In this document: positions 51,461 through 60,487 of the stretch, one piece after another | Position numbering within the stretch: the first letter of the stretch is position 1 | How the letters are laid out: every line of letters begins with the position of its first letter | Source: Vulcanimicrobiota bacterium | GTDB taxonomy: Bacteria; Vulcanimicrobiota; Vulcanimicrobiia; Vulcanimicrobiales; Vulcanimicrobiaceae | Reading direction: 5' to 3' | Length of the DNA: 64,000 bases | NCBI GenBank assembly: GCA_013036105.1 | Contig: JAAXCX010000006.1 | Location: forward strand, 62,001 to 126,000 | Position numbers and translations under genes: made by a program | Notes under the pieces: generated by a model | Told to the model about the DNA's origin: nothing | The model's input: only the letters and a program-made list of their open reading frames with translations | Databases searched by the model: none

Positions 51461-52836
51461 CGTGCGGGAGTTCCTAGCACCGCATCGGTAAATTTCTGGC
51501 CGCGGTCCTCGGCCGATTCGAACATGTCAAACGAGGCGCACGCCGGCGAGAGCAACACAACGTCGCCAGGTTGCGCCAGCGACTGCGCTAGCCGGACCGC
51601 TTCTTCCATCGAGCTTGCACGCTGAATCGGCGTGCGGTAGACGTGCGCCGCGATATCGTCGGCCGCTTCGCCGATCACCACGAGCGCGCGCGCGCGTTCG
51701 TCAACAATGCGGCCGAGTTCGGTGAAGTCGGTGTTTTTCGGTTTGCCGCCCGCGATCAGGACGATCGGTTTGTCGTACGCGCGCAGCGCGGCGATGACGG
51801 CGCCCGGATTAGTAGCTTTCGAATCGTCGACGTACAAGATGCCGTCAACTTCGCCGACCGGCTGCATGCGGTGCGACATCGGACCGAAGGTGCGGATGCC
51901 CTCGCGCAGTGCGCGTGGCTCGACTCCGGCTGCGAGTACCGCGAGCACGGCGGCCATGACGTTCTGTACGTTGTGCAGGCCGGCCAATGGAACATCGTCG
52001 CGGTTCGCAATCGTCATCGGCCGCGGATCGCCGGTCACCGGCGAATAGGTCAGCGCGCCGTCGCGCAGGTACATCGTCGCGTGTTTACTATCGTTGCCCA
52101 GCGTAAACCACATCTGCTTGGCGCGCACGCGCGCCTCGCCCGAGTGCCAGTGCAAGGGCGCAAGCACCGGATCGTCGAGATTGGCGATGAAAAAATCGTG
52201 TTCGTTTTGATTCGCAAAGATACGGTATTTCGCTTCGATATATTCATCCATCGAATGGTAGCGGTCGAGGTGGTCGGCCGAAATATTTAGGATCACGGAA
52301 ACACGCGGATGGAACGAACGAATCGTTTCGAGTTGGAAGGACGAGACTTCGGCCACCACCCAACTCTCCGCGGGCGCCGCGACAACTTCGAGAATGAGCG
52401 GATTGCCGATGTTACCGCCCACGCGCGCATCTTTACCCGCCGTGCGTAGCAAGTGCCCGATGAGTGAGGCAGTGGTGGACTTCCCTTTGGTGCCTGTCAC
52501 CGCGATGATCGGCGCCTTGCATAAACGATAGGCGACTTCGATCTCGCTGTACACCGAAATATTTCCGCTCTGGATTTTGCGAACCAGCGGACCGTTGAGC
52601 GGAACGCCCGGAGAGAGTACCGCGCAGCTGATGTTCGCGAGCTCTCCGATGTCTTCAGGCGCGACGTATTGCGCACCGATCGCTTCAAGGCCGGCAATCG
52701 TCTCCGCGAGTTCGGCCCGCGGTTTTTCGTCGATCGCGTACACCTCGGCGCCTCGCCCGCGCAAGACTTCGGCGACGGCTTTGCCGCTGCGCCCAAGCCC
52801 GATGACCAAGATATTCTCACCGCTCGCGAAGTTCAT
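51457..52836 (-). CDS. murD: UDP-N-acetylmuramoylalanine--D-glutamate ligase
   Basis: Adds D-Glu to UDP-MurNAc-L-Ala. ILVIGLGRSGKAVAEVLRGR is the N-terminal domain, VTGTKGKSTTASLIGHLL the ATP site, LNISADHLDRYHSMDEYIEA the metal/substrate region, and YVDDSKATNPGAVIAALRAY the C-terminal MurD block. It has 459 residues from ATG 52836, which overlaps the mraY stop (ATGA); the longer open frame lies inside mraY. Confidence 0.96.
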   Translation of the reverse strand: MNFASGENILVIGLGRSGKAVAEVLRGRGAEVYAIDEKPRAELAETIAGLEAIGAQYVAPEDIGELANISCAVLSPGVPLNGPLVRKIQSGNISVYSEIEVAYRLCKAPIIAVTGTKGKSTTASLIGHLLRTAGKDARVGGNIGNPLILEVVAAPAESWVVAEVSSFQLETIRSFHPRVSVILNISADHLDRYHSMDEYIEAKYRIFANQNEHDFFIANLDDPVLAPLHWHSGEARVRAKQMWFTLGNDSKHATMYLRDGALTYSPVTGDPRPMTIANRDDVPLAGLHNVQNVMAAVLAVLAAGVEPRALREGIRTFGPMSHRMQPVGEVDGILYVDDSKATNPGAVIAALRAYDKPIVLIAGGKPKNTDFTELGRIVDERARALVVIGEAADDIAAHVYRTPIQRASSMEEAVRLAQSLAQPGDVVLLSPACASFDMFESAEDRGQKFTDAVLGTPAR

Positions 52837-53852
52837 CTTACGATCGCCAATCCGACTGCGCTGCAAATTGCAGATGCGAGCAAAAAGCGCGTCGTGACTT
52901 TGGTTTCCGGCCAACCGGACAGCTCGAAATGATGGTGCAGCGGCGACATCTTGAAAATCCGTTTGCCATGTGTGAGTTTGAAATACACGACTTGCAACAT
53001 GACTGACAGCGCTTCCGCAACAAAAACAAAGCCGATGACAATCAAAATCAGCATCTCACCGCTGAGAACGGCAATTCCCGAAAGCAACGCTCCGAGTGCG
53101 AGCGATCCCGTATCGCCCATGATCAGCTTCGCCGGATACCGGTTGTAAACAAGAAAACCGAGGCATGCTCCGACGCCTAACAACGCGGTTGCGCTCAGGC
53201 CGGCGCGGATGTAGTAGGCACTTCCGATGGCCGGCGTGAGCGTATCAATAAACGCCAGAGCCGCCAGCGGAAACACCATTGCTCCCGACGCCAGGCCGTC
53301 CAGACCATCGGTCAAGTTAACCGCATGCATCGTGCCCGCGATCGCCACGATTCCAAGAATCAGCCATAACCAATGCGGTGCTTGAAGGGCGTATCCCGGA
53401 AGCACTAAGAGCACGTCTCTGGGGTAAGCGAAATTTCCGCCATCGATTCCGCGCAAGAACATGACGGCAACTAATGCAGTCATCAAGAACTTTGTGCGCG
53501 CGCGCAAACCTCGATTACGGCCTAGACGAATAGCGAGAAGGTCGTCAACAAAACCGATCGACGCACAAACTGCGACGAGGCCGAAAAGATAGTTCAGGAG
53601 TGAGCTTCTAAAGCTGGGCACTAAGAGCGGAAGCAATGCGACGACAAAACATACCCCGCCCATCGTCGGCGTTCCGGTCTTTGCCTGGTGCGTTGCCGGT
53701 GCATCCTCATAGGCGCGTTGGCGAACCTTCAGTGTGCGCAGCAATGGCAGCAGCAGCGCGCAGCTCGCAACAGCCAACAAAAATCCGGTAATAACCTCGA
53801 CGGCAAACACAAACGGCCAGGATACGAACACATGCATTTGCATGGCCGTCAT
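52833..53852 (-). CDS. mraY: Phospho-N-acetylmuramoyl-pentapeptide transferase
   Basis: An integral membrane enzyme that transfers phospho-MurNAc-pentapeptide to undecaprenyl phosphate, forming lipid I. ATHQAKTGTPTMGGVCFVVA is the N-terminal signature, FVDDLLAIRLGRNRGL holds the Asp pair, NLTDGLDGLASGAMVFPLA the second Asp motif, and MSPLHHHFELSGWPE the His-rich loop; about ten helices, 339 residues. ATG 53852 (MTAMQMHVF) overlaps the upstream CofE-like gene by ATGA. Confidence 0.96.
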   Translation of the reverse strand: MTAMQMHVFVSWPFVFAVEVITGFLLAVASCALLLPLLRTLKVRQRAYEDAPATHQAKTGTPTMGGVCFVVALLPLLVPSFRSSLLNYLFGLVAVCASIGFVDDLLAIRLGRNRGLRARTKFLMTALVAVMFLRGIDGGNFAYPRDVLLVLPGYALQAPHWLWLILGIVAIAGTMHAVNLTDGLDGLASGAMVFPLAALAFIDTLTPAIGSAYYIRAGLSATALLGVGACLGFLVYNRYPAKLIMGDTGSLALGALLSGIAVLSGEMLILIVIGFVFVAEALSVMLQVVYFKLTHGKRIFKMSPLHHHFELSGWPETKVTTRFLLASAICSAVGLAIVR

Positions 53853-54553
53853 GCCTCCGCTCCCAGAAGCGGGTTCGCCCCGTCGGCGCGCCACTTGAGA
53901 ACAACAATCGGCGTCTGCTCGTCTCCGTTGCCGTGCGGATTTGACAGTAATGCCTCCGCGATGCTGTCGCGATTGACGCCGGATGAAGCGCCCAAAACTT
54001 TAGCCGTGTTGAGATCATTTGCATCGACGACCGCGCAGCCGATACCCGTGCGCTCGAAAACGGATTGTGCAAACGCGTCGGGATTCTGTGGCGCAAAGAC
54101 GATCATGTTATCGAACGGCGGCATCGTGCCGGTGTACCCGTCGATCGCGGCGATCGCCTCGCCCAAAATTTCATAGAACATGCCGCGGCGGCCGGCCAGC
54201 CGGCCCAACACTTGCATGACGGCGGCGTACGCGACTTTTGACGCGCCGACGTTATCGATCACGATCTGCACCGACTCCGGCTGACTTACGGTCGCCATTG
54301 CGCCGGCGTTGCGCGAGAGCAGCAGCGCGAGACGCGACGGACGCACATACTCCGCCGGCACGGCTTGGCGCTGCGCGATCGCAACCGCCGTTTCGGAAAT
54401 CGCCAGCACATCGCCGGGTTGCGCGATACCCTCAACCGACGCTTGAATAAGCGCTGCGAGATCTTCTCCGGGCGCAACCAAACGGGTGCGCACCGGAATT
54501 GCGACCATGCCCGCCGGAATCTGCGGACGGTCGACCCGCAAGCTGCCCCTCAT
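53849..54553 (-). CDS. CofE-like (F420 gamma-glutamyl ligase family) protein inside the mur cluster
   Basis: A 234-residue protein matching the F420-0:gamma-glutamyl ligase fold. VAIPVRTRLVAPGEDLAALI and QPGDVLAISETAVAIAQRQA are the family's N-terminal and nucleotide-site blocks. Next come IDNVGASKVAYAAVMQVLG and DGYTGTMPPFDNMIVFAPQN, and then GIGCAVVDANDLNTAKVLGA with the DANDL metal-binding pattern. ATGA overlaps join it to murF and mraY, so it is a stable member of the dcw transcript. Family members form gamma-linked glutamate amides with GTP or ATP. By location it may modify a peptidoglycan precursor, but F420 synthesis or an unknown amide ligase role is equally possible. No other F420 gene is in view. 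Confidence 0.82.
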   Translation of the reverse strand: MRGSLRVDRPQIPAGMVAIPVRTRLVAPGEDLAALIQASVEGIAQPGDVLAISETAVAIAQRQAVPAEYVRPSRLALLLSRNAGAMATVSQPESVQIVIDNVGASKVAYAAVMQVLGRLAGRRGMFYEILGEAIAAIDGYTGTMPPFDNMIVFAPQNPDAFAQSVFERTGIGCAVVDANDLNTAKVLGASSGVNRDSIAEALLSNPHGNGDEQTPIVVLKWRADGANPLLGAEA

Positions 54554-55920
54554 ATCGCACCGGACCGAAGGGACTGCACGATCTCCTCCATGCGGTACTT
54601 GCGCGAGCCTTTGAGCAAGACGACATCCTGCGCTGTAGCGTTGTTGCGAAGCCAATCCGCGGCTTCTTCGTTTTCGCCGAACGTCACGATCTGTTCGCGC
54701 GCTAAACCGGCGCGCACCGCGCCCGCGGCCAGCGAGGCCGCAAAATCTCCACCAACCAGCAGCACGTCGACGTTCGTCGACGCGGCGTGAGCTCCGACGC
54801 GTTCGTGAATCGCGGGGGCATCGGCTCCGAGTTCCGCCATGCTTGAAAGCACGGCGATGCGGCGGCGCGCGTTTTCGCTTGAAAACGTCGTCAGCGACGC
54901 GATCGTGCCGCTCGCGTTCGCGTTGTAGGCATCGTAAATGAGCCGCGGTCCGGCGGGAAGTTCGATACTTTCATACCGCCCGGGCGGCAACACCAGTCCG
55001 GCGACGTTGCCGGCGATTTCCTCGGCGTTTACTCCAAGCAGCAGGGCGCCTGCGATTGCAGCCGCCAGATTCGCGCGGTTGTGCGCGCCCGGAAACGGCG
55101 TGCGTATAGAAAGCGTTTGCGAAGCGCCGCCGTAGTTGAGCACCAGCGTGCTTTCGTCGCGCACCCACACGCCCGGCAGGGACGGTTCGCCCTCGCCGAA
55201 CCACAGCGGAGGCGCCGTGAGCGAACTCGCGCGGTTGCGCGAAATCTCGTCGCGCGCGTTGAGCACGGCCTGCGCGCCCTCGGAAAACAGCCCCCATTTC
55301 GTCGCCGCAAGTTTCTCGCGTGATCCGAATATCTCCAAATGCGCGTCACCCACGTTCGTCAAAATGCCGATGTGCGGCGATGCAATCGCGACCAGCTCGG
55401 CAATCTCGCCTGCATGCCGCGCGCCCATCTCGACGACGAGCATCTGCTGTTGCGGCGTCGCGGCAAGCAGCAACTTGCTCACGCCGATCTCGTTGTTTTC
55501 ATTTCCCGGCGAGGCCGCGACCGCGGCAGGTCCTAGGGTCGCAACGAGCAGCTGACAGAGAAAATCCTTGGTCGTCGTTTTTCCGCTGCTGCCGGTCACG
55601 GCGACGACGCGGCCGGAAAACTGCGCACGGGCGGCCGCCGCCAAATCCATGTATGCGCGGCGTGTGTCGCGGACGATCAGCGCGACAACCCCGTCGCTTT
55701 GCGTCTGCGGAGAATCGACGACTACAGCAGCTGCGCCTTTCTCCAGGGCCTCGCCGACGAAATCGTGGCCGTTGAACCGGTCTCCGCGCAACGCCAGAAA
55801 TGTATCTCCAGGGTTGAGCGAACGCGTGTCGGTCACGACCGTGAGCGTTTGGGGAGCGCGCTCGCGACCGCGCACTTCCGCGCCGGTCGCTTCGGCCGCG
55901 CGATCGAATGAAAGATTCAC
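54550..55920 (-). CDS. murF: UDP-MurNAc-tripeptide--D-Ala-D-Ala ligase
   Basis: Adds D-Ala-D-Ala to the UDP-MurNAc-tripeptide. An N-terminal UDP domain (DTRSLNPGDTFLALRGDRFN), the ATPase motif AVTGSSGKTTTKDFLCQLL, NENNEIGVSKLLLA, and MGARHAGEIAELVAIASPHI are MurF-specific. YDAYNANASGTIASLTTFS is in the C domain. It has 456 residues. GTG 55920 overlaps the murE stop (GTGA). Confidence 0.96.
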   Translation of the reverse strand: MNLSFDRAAEATGAEVRGRERAPQTLTVVTDTRSLNPGDTFLALRGDRFNGHDFVGEALEKGAAAVVVDSPQTQSDGVVALIVRDTRRAYMDLAAAARAQFSGRVVAVTGSSGKTTTKDFLCQLLVATLGPAAVAASPGNENNEIGVSKLLLAATPQQQMLVVEMGARHAGEIAELVAIASPHIGILTNVGDAHLEIFGSREKLAATKWGLFSEGAQAVLNARDEISRNRASSLTAPPLWFGEGEPSLPGVWVRDESTLVLNYGGASQTLSIRTPFPGAHNRANLAAAIAGALLLGVNAEEIAGNVAGLVLPPGRYESIELPAGPRLIYDAYNANASGTIASLTTFSSENARRRIAVLSSMAELGADAPAIHERVGAHAASTNVDVLLVGGDFAASLAAGAVRAGLAREQIVTFGENEEAADWLRNNATAQDVVLLKGSRKYRMEEIVQSLRSGAI

Positions 55921-57377
55921 GACGGAACGCGCTCGCGTTGGGCTAGCGCGCGGCGCGCTTCGGCGGCGTCATCGAACGGTAAGACGTCCCTGCCGACGAT
56001 CTGGTAGGTCTCGTGACCTTTGCCCGCAATCAAGATCGTGTCGCCGGGCTGAGCGTTTAGAATTGCCGCTGCGATCGCGCGCCGCCGGTCCGGCTCGATT
56101 TGGTGCGGCGCCCCAGCGACGCCGGGCAGAATGTCTTCGATGATCGCGCGCGGATCTTCGGTGCGCGGATTGTCGGACGTTACATAAGCGTAGTCCGCAT
56201 TTTTCGCGACGACCGCGCCCATCTCGCGCCGTTTTCCGCGATCGCGGTCGCCTCCGCAACCGAAAACAACGATGCGCCGGCCGTCCGCTATTTCCCGAAG
56301 CCCGCGCAGCGCCGATTCCAACGCGTCGGGCGTGTGCGCGTAATCGACGATCACCTCGATATCGCCGCCGTCGATGCGCTCCATGCGCCCGCGTACGCGT
56401 TCGACCGACGCCAACCCGCGGGCGGAGACATCGTCGGCGATTCCAAGCATCCGTGCCGAAGCGATCGCGCACAACGCGTTGCTGACGTTAAAGCGCCCGG
56501 TAAGGTGCAGCTCGTAATGCCGCCCATCCAATTCGAAGCTCGAGCCGCTCGCCTTTACGCTGACCTTTTCCGCGCGCACGTCGGCCGGATTCTCTATGCC
56601 GAACGTGAGGACGGGCTTCGCGCCGTGCAATTCGCCGGCCCAAAGCGCTCCGTGCGGGTCGTCCGCATTCAGCACCGCACGCTCCGCGAGATCGAAGAGC
56701 CGGCGCTTAGCGGCAGCATAGGCTTCGGGCGTTTCGTGAAAATCCAGATGATCGCGCGTGACGTTGGTCAGGCCCGCGACGGAAAAATGTACGTCGGAGA
56801 CGCGCTCGAGCGCGAGCGCATGCGAACTGACTTCCATCGCCACTATTTTGACGGCTTTGTCGCGCATCTGCGCGAGCAGCGCTTGCAGCTCCGATGCCAG
56901 TGGCGTCGTGTGGTCGAGAGGCCGATCGATGCCGTCGAATTTCGTTCCGAGCGTGCCGACGACGCCGGCGGAGATCCCGGCGGCATTGGCGATTGCGGCG
57001 ATCATATGCGTGACGGTGGTCTTCCCATTGGTTCCGGTGATTCCGGCGATCGCGAGATTGCGCGACGGCGAACGATAAAACGTATCGGCAATCTTCGAAA
57101 GCGCCGCTGCCGAATCCGGAACGATCACGTTGGCAACGTTGGGCGGAAGATCGAGTTCGCGCTCCGCGATCACCGCGGTGGCGCCGCGCGCGATAGCTTC
57201 GCTTACATACCGGTGCCCGTCGGTGTGTTCGCCCACGATCGCAAAGAACAGCGCGCCCGGTCTCACCGATCGCGAATCGAAAGAGAGCGATGAAACCATC
57301 ACGGACCCGCCGCCGGTGATGCGGCTGTCCGGCAACCCTTCGAGCAGCATTTCCAGCAGCACGCCCGACTCGATCAT
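55917..57377 (-). CDS. murE: UDP-MurNAc-L-Ala-D-Glu--meso-diaminopimelate ligase
   Basis: Adds the third residue of the stem peptide. GITGTNGKTTVTHMIAAIAN is the ATP site, AMEVSSHALALERVSDVHFS and TNVTRDHLDFHETPEAY the central domain, and TSDNPRTEDPRAIIEDIL carries the DNPR motif associated with meso-diaminopimelate rather than L-lysine. It has 486 residues from ATG 57377, which overlaps the ftsI stop (ATGA); the long open frame upstream is inside ftsI. Confidence 0.96.
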   Translation of the reverse strand: MIESGVLLEMLLEGLPDSRITGGGSVMVSSLSFDSRSVRPGALFFAIVGEHTDGHRYVSEAIARGATAVIAERELDLPPNVANVIVPDSAAALSKIADTFYRSPSRNLAIAGITGTNGKTTVTHMIAAIANAAGISAGVVGTLGTKFDGIDRPLDHTTPLASELQALLAQMRDKAVKIVAMEVSSHALALERVSDVHFSVAGLTNVTRDHLDFHETPEAYAAAKRRLFDLAERAVLNADDPHGALWAGELHGAKPVLTFGIENPADVRAEKVSVKASGSSFELDGRHYELHLTGRFNVSNALCAIASARMLGIADDVSARGLASVERVRGRMERIDGGDIEVIVDYAHTPDALESALRGLREIADGRRIVVFGCGGDRDRGKRREMGAVVAKNADYAYVTSDNPRTEDPRAIIEDILPGVAGAPHQIEPDRRRAIAAAILNAQPGDTILIAGKGHETYQIVGRDVLPFDDAAEARRALAQRERVPS

Positions 57378-59164
57378 GGGGTGAGGTTCGCCGTGCGTTC
57401 GGGCCGGACCAAGCGCTTTGCGGGAACGGGCGACGATTTGGGACGCGGCGTCGCGGGGAGCGTTCCGGCGTGGAGCATCGCCTGGCGCGCGATCTCCGAA
57501 AAAGCCGGCGCAGCCACGACGGAGCCGTAGATCGCGCCCTGGGGACGCTCGACTTTCACATAGATCAAATACTTGGGATGCTCGTAGGGCACCATACCTA
57601 TAAAGGAAGCGATGTATGCGCCCGGTTCGTATCGGCCGTTTTCGACAACCTGCGCCGTGCCGGTCTTGCCGGCCGTCGTGTAGCCGGCGAGCTGCGCGCT
57701 CGGATTGCCCGTTCCGCGCACGACGACCGCCCGCAGAAAGCGCCGCAGCGTGTCGGCGGTGCGCCGCGAAAAGACGCGCCTCTCGATCTCCGGTCCGTAC
57801 TGATAGACCAGGCGCCCCTGCGTATCGAAGATCGCGCGCACGAGCCGCGGCCGTATGAGCAATCCGCCGTTGGCGATCGCGCAGTAGTAGCGCGCCAGCG
57901 CAAGCGGCGTGACCGAAACGCCCTGTCCGAACGCCATTGTCGCGAGCGAGCTGTCGCTCCAATCCGCGGGGGCAGGCACGATGCCGGGATTTTCACCCGC
58001 GAAACCAACGTGCGTGGAATCGCCGAAGCCCGCGCGCCGCTCCATGTCATAAAACGTTTTTCCGCCGATCGAAAGGCCGACTTCGGCCGCACCGACGTTG
58101 TGTGAATAGGCGATAATGTCTTCGAGCGTTTCGCTGCTGCCGCGAACCGGCATGTCGTCTTCGGCGTTGTGAATTATGCGGCCGCCTACTTCGATCGCAT
58201 TGCGCGCCGGAAAGGACGACGACGTCGTGACCTTGCCGCTCTCGAGCGCGGCCGCGGCGGTCAACAGTTTGAAGGTCGAACCGGGTTCGTAGGCGTCTTG
58301 TACCGCGCGCTCGCGCCGATCGTCGGGGGTAAACTTCCAATACGTGTTCGGATCGAAGTGCGGCGAATCGGCGAGGGCGAGCACTTCGCCGGTAAACGGA
58401 TCCATGACGAGTGCCGTGCCGCTCTGCGCGTGAAATTCCGCCACCTGTTTCTTGAGCGCGGACTCGGCCACAAACTGCAGGTAGGGGTCGATCGTCAGCT
58501 CGAGCGTCATCCCGGGCTTGGCAGCCCGCACGGCGCGCTGCCGTCCGAACGGAATGGGGTGTCCGAACTCGTCGGCTTCCAGCGTGACGCGTCCCGACGT
58601 TCCTTTTAATAGGTCGTCGTAGGCGTACTCAATGCCGGCCAGTCCGTTCTCGTCGATGCCCACAAATCCGACGACGGTTGAAGCCGTTTGTCCGGCGAGA
58701 TCGACGCGGCGCCCGGTATCTTCTTCCATGACGGAAATGCCGGGCAGTTGAAGTGCGGAGATCGCATCGGCCTGATCGTGCGGTATCTTGCGCGCCACCC
58801 AGACGAACTGGTTCGTGCGGTCGCGCAGCAGAGCCGTCGTCGATGCGGGAAGCTCTCCGAGCACTTTTTGAAGGCGCACGATCGTCGCGCCGGCGTCACC
58901 GAGATCGTGCGGCACCGCGTAGACGCTCTCGGACGGGAGCGAATACGCCAGCACGTTGCCGTCGCGATCGAGAATGCTCCCGCGCCGCGCGAAAACGTCA
59001 ACCGTGTCGCTGCGCTGCGCCAGCGCTTGCTTGGCGTAAATCGGACCTTTAAACACCTGCACTTCGACGAGCCGCCAGCCCAGCATGAGCGCGATCGCAG
59101 CGGCCACATAAAAGAGCGCCTTGGCGCGGCGGGGAGCGACGCGCGAGAAGTTTCGCCGGTGCAC
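57374..59164 (-). CDS. ftsI: Class B penicillin-binding protein FtsI (PBP3)
   Basis: The septal transpeptidase paired with FtsW. One N-terminal membrane helix (about 13-33), a pedestal domain (about 45-210), then a transpeptidase domain with YEPGSTFKLLTAAA (S-x-x-K), YSHNVGAAEV (S-x-N) and AGKTGTAQVVENG (K-T-G). At 596 residues it is full length with no PASTA repeats. The start is GTG 59164 with a weak AGAG upstream; the gap to ftsL is 16 bases. Confidence 0.96.
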   Translation of the reverse strand: MHRRNFSRVAPRRAKALFYVAAAIALMLGWRLVEVQVFKGPIYAKQALAQRSDTVDVFARRGSILDRDGNVLAYSLPSESVYAVPHDLGDAGATIVRLQKVLGELPASTTALLRDRTNQFVWVARKIPHDQADAISALQLPGISVMEEDTGRRVDLAGQTASTVVGFVGIDENGLAGIEYAYDDLLKGTSGRVTLEADEFGHPIPFGRQRAVRAAKPGMTLELTIDPYLQFVAESALKKQVAEFHAQSGTALVMDPFTGEVLALADSPHFDPNTYWKFTPDDRRERAVQDAYEPGSTFKLLTAAAALESGKVTTSSSFPARNAIEVGGRIIHNAEDDMPVRGSSETLEDIIAYSHNVGAAEVGLSIGGKTFYDMERRAGFGDSTHVGFAGENPGIVPAPADWSDSSLATMAFGQGVSVTPLALARYYCAIANGGLLIRPRLVRAIFDTQGRLVYQYGPEIERRVFSRRTADTLRRFLRAVVVRGTGNPSAQLAGYTTAGKTGTAQVVENGRYEPGAYIASFIGMVPYEHPKYLIYVKVERPQGAIYGSVVAAPAFSEIARQAMLHAGTLPATPRPKSSPVPAKRLVRPERTANLTP

Positions 59165-59180
59165 GAGTCTCTTTCAGACC

Positions 59181-59600
59181 CTATTTAGCGCCGAACCAGC
59201 TCGCTAAACTGGAAAGAAAGAGCCTCGATCGCCCTTGCGGCGCCGCCGGCGGAAGCGTCACCAAGGCGAACTGCTGCGGCTCGCGCATATGCAGCGCCGC
59301 AGCCATCTTGGCCAAACGATCGTCGGAACGCAGCGTAGCCAGGCGGTCGTCCAAACGCGCGGTCTCCGCTTGGAGCGATGCGCGTTGCCGGTCGGCGCGC
59401 GCAACCGAATAGTTCAGACTGGTCAGATTTGCAATCAGCATGACGTACAGCATCACGCCGACCAGCACGACTCCGAGCGCTCCGCAAAACCGAACGAGAC
59501 TGGTGTAGCGCGCGCGCGAGTTGTGGGTCTTGCGCAAATGCGTTGCGTGCTTGGCGGTGCGAACGTTGCGCAAACGCGGATTGGCTTGGTAGGCGACCAT
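59181..59600 (-). CDS. ftsL: FtsL-like cell division protein
   Basis: A small bitopic division protein of 139 residues: basic cytoplasmic N-terminus, one membrane helix (about 40-62, LGVVLVGVMLYVMLIANLTS), then a periplasmic coiled coil (VARADRQRASLQAETARLDD followed by RLATLRSDDR). It matches FtsL/DivIC in layout and position between rsmH and ftsI; sequence conservation in this family is low. ATG 59600 overlaps the rsmH stop (TGATG). Confidence 0.85.
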   Translation of the reverse strand: MVAYQANPRLRNVRTAKHATHLRKTHNSRARYTSLVRFCGALGVVLVGVMLYVMLIANLTSLNYSVARADRQRASLQAETARLDDRLATLRSDDRLAKMAAALHMREPQQFALVTLPPAAPQGRSRLFLSSLASWFGAK

Positions 59601-60472
59601 CAGCTCGCTCTCCGCTCGGCAGCGCGCATTTTGGCGCTGCTCGCGCGAGGGTTCTGCTCGACCTCGTCACGATCGGGCACCAGCGGTTTGCGCGTCAGCA
59701 CTTCCAAGCGATCGTCTTGCAGGAATTTCCGTTTGACGATCCGGTCTTCCAATGAATGAAAACTGATCGCGACGACCCGCCCGGCGCCGCGCAGCCGATC
59801 TACGGCACTATCCAAACCTTCGCGCAGTGCTTCGAGTTCGTCGTTGACCGCAATACGCAGCGCTTGAAAAACGCGCGTCGCCGGATGAATGCGTTCGCGA
59901 CGGCCGGGGCGGTGCATCAGCCCGCTGATCATGCGCGCGAATTCCAAGGTCGTTCCCGGAAACGAGCCGGCCTTGCGGCGGTGTACGATCGTACGCGCGA
60001 TCCTTCGCGCGGCACGTTCTTGCCCATAGTCGAAGAAGATCTCGGCCAATTCGCTTTCGCTCGCGCTCATGAGCACGTCGTAAGCGCTGCGTCCGGCCAG
60101 CGGATTCATTCGCATGTCGAGCGGTCCGGATTCCCGGAAAGAAAAACCGCGCGACGGTTCGTCAAATTGCATCGAAGAAACCCCCAAGTCGAACAGCACG
60201 CCGTCCACCAGCTCGACGCCAAGGCGATCGAGCACGTCCGGCAGCTCGCGGAAATTCGCATGAATAAATGTAAAGGCGGAGTCGGTTATCTCGGCAGCCC
60301 GCTCTTGCGCCAAAGGATCCGCGTCGAGCGCAATGAGCCGCCCGCCCTTCAAACGCGAGAGGATGCCACGCGAATGGCCACCCGCGCCGAAGGTCGCATC
60401 CACATAGATCCCAGACGGACGAATCGCCAGCCACTCTAAAGCTTGCGCGTGAAAAACGGGAATGTGTTGCAT
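59600..60472 (-). CDS. rsmH: 16S rRNA (cytosine-1402 N4)-methyltransferase
   Basis: An S-adenosylmethionine-dependent methyltransferase that modifies the P-site decoding region. HIPVFHAQALEWLAIRPSGI, VDATFGAGGHSRGILSRL (cofactor-binding) and GVSSMQFDEPSRGFSFRESG are diagnostic, and FHSLEDRIVKRKF is the C-terminal signature; 290 residues. TGGAG precedes ATG 60472. The gap to mraZ is 15 bases. Confidence 0.97.
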   Translation of the reverse strand: MQHIPVFHAQALEWLAIRPSGIYVDATFGAGGHSRGILSRLKGGRLIALDADPLAQERAAEITDSAFTFIHANFRELPDVLDRLGVELVDGVLFDLGVSSMQFDEPSRGFSFRESGPLDMRMNPLAGRSAYDVLMSASESELAEIFFDYGQERAARRIARTIVHRRKAGSFPGTTLEFARMISGLMHRPGRRERIHPATRVFQALRIAVNDELEALREGLDSAVDRLRGAGRVVAISFHSLEDRIVKRKFLQDDRLEVLTRKPLVPDRDEVEQNPRASSAKMRAAERRAS

Positions 60473-60487
60473 CGCTCCAGCCCGCCA

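Noticed and set aside
56100-57293. Open frame of 397 codons antisense to murE
   Set aside because: Shadow of murE; no ribosome-binding site or family match.
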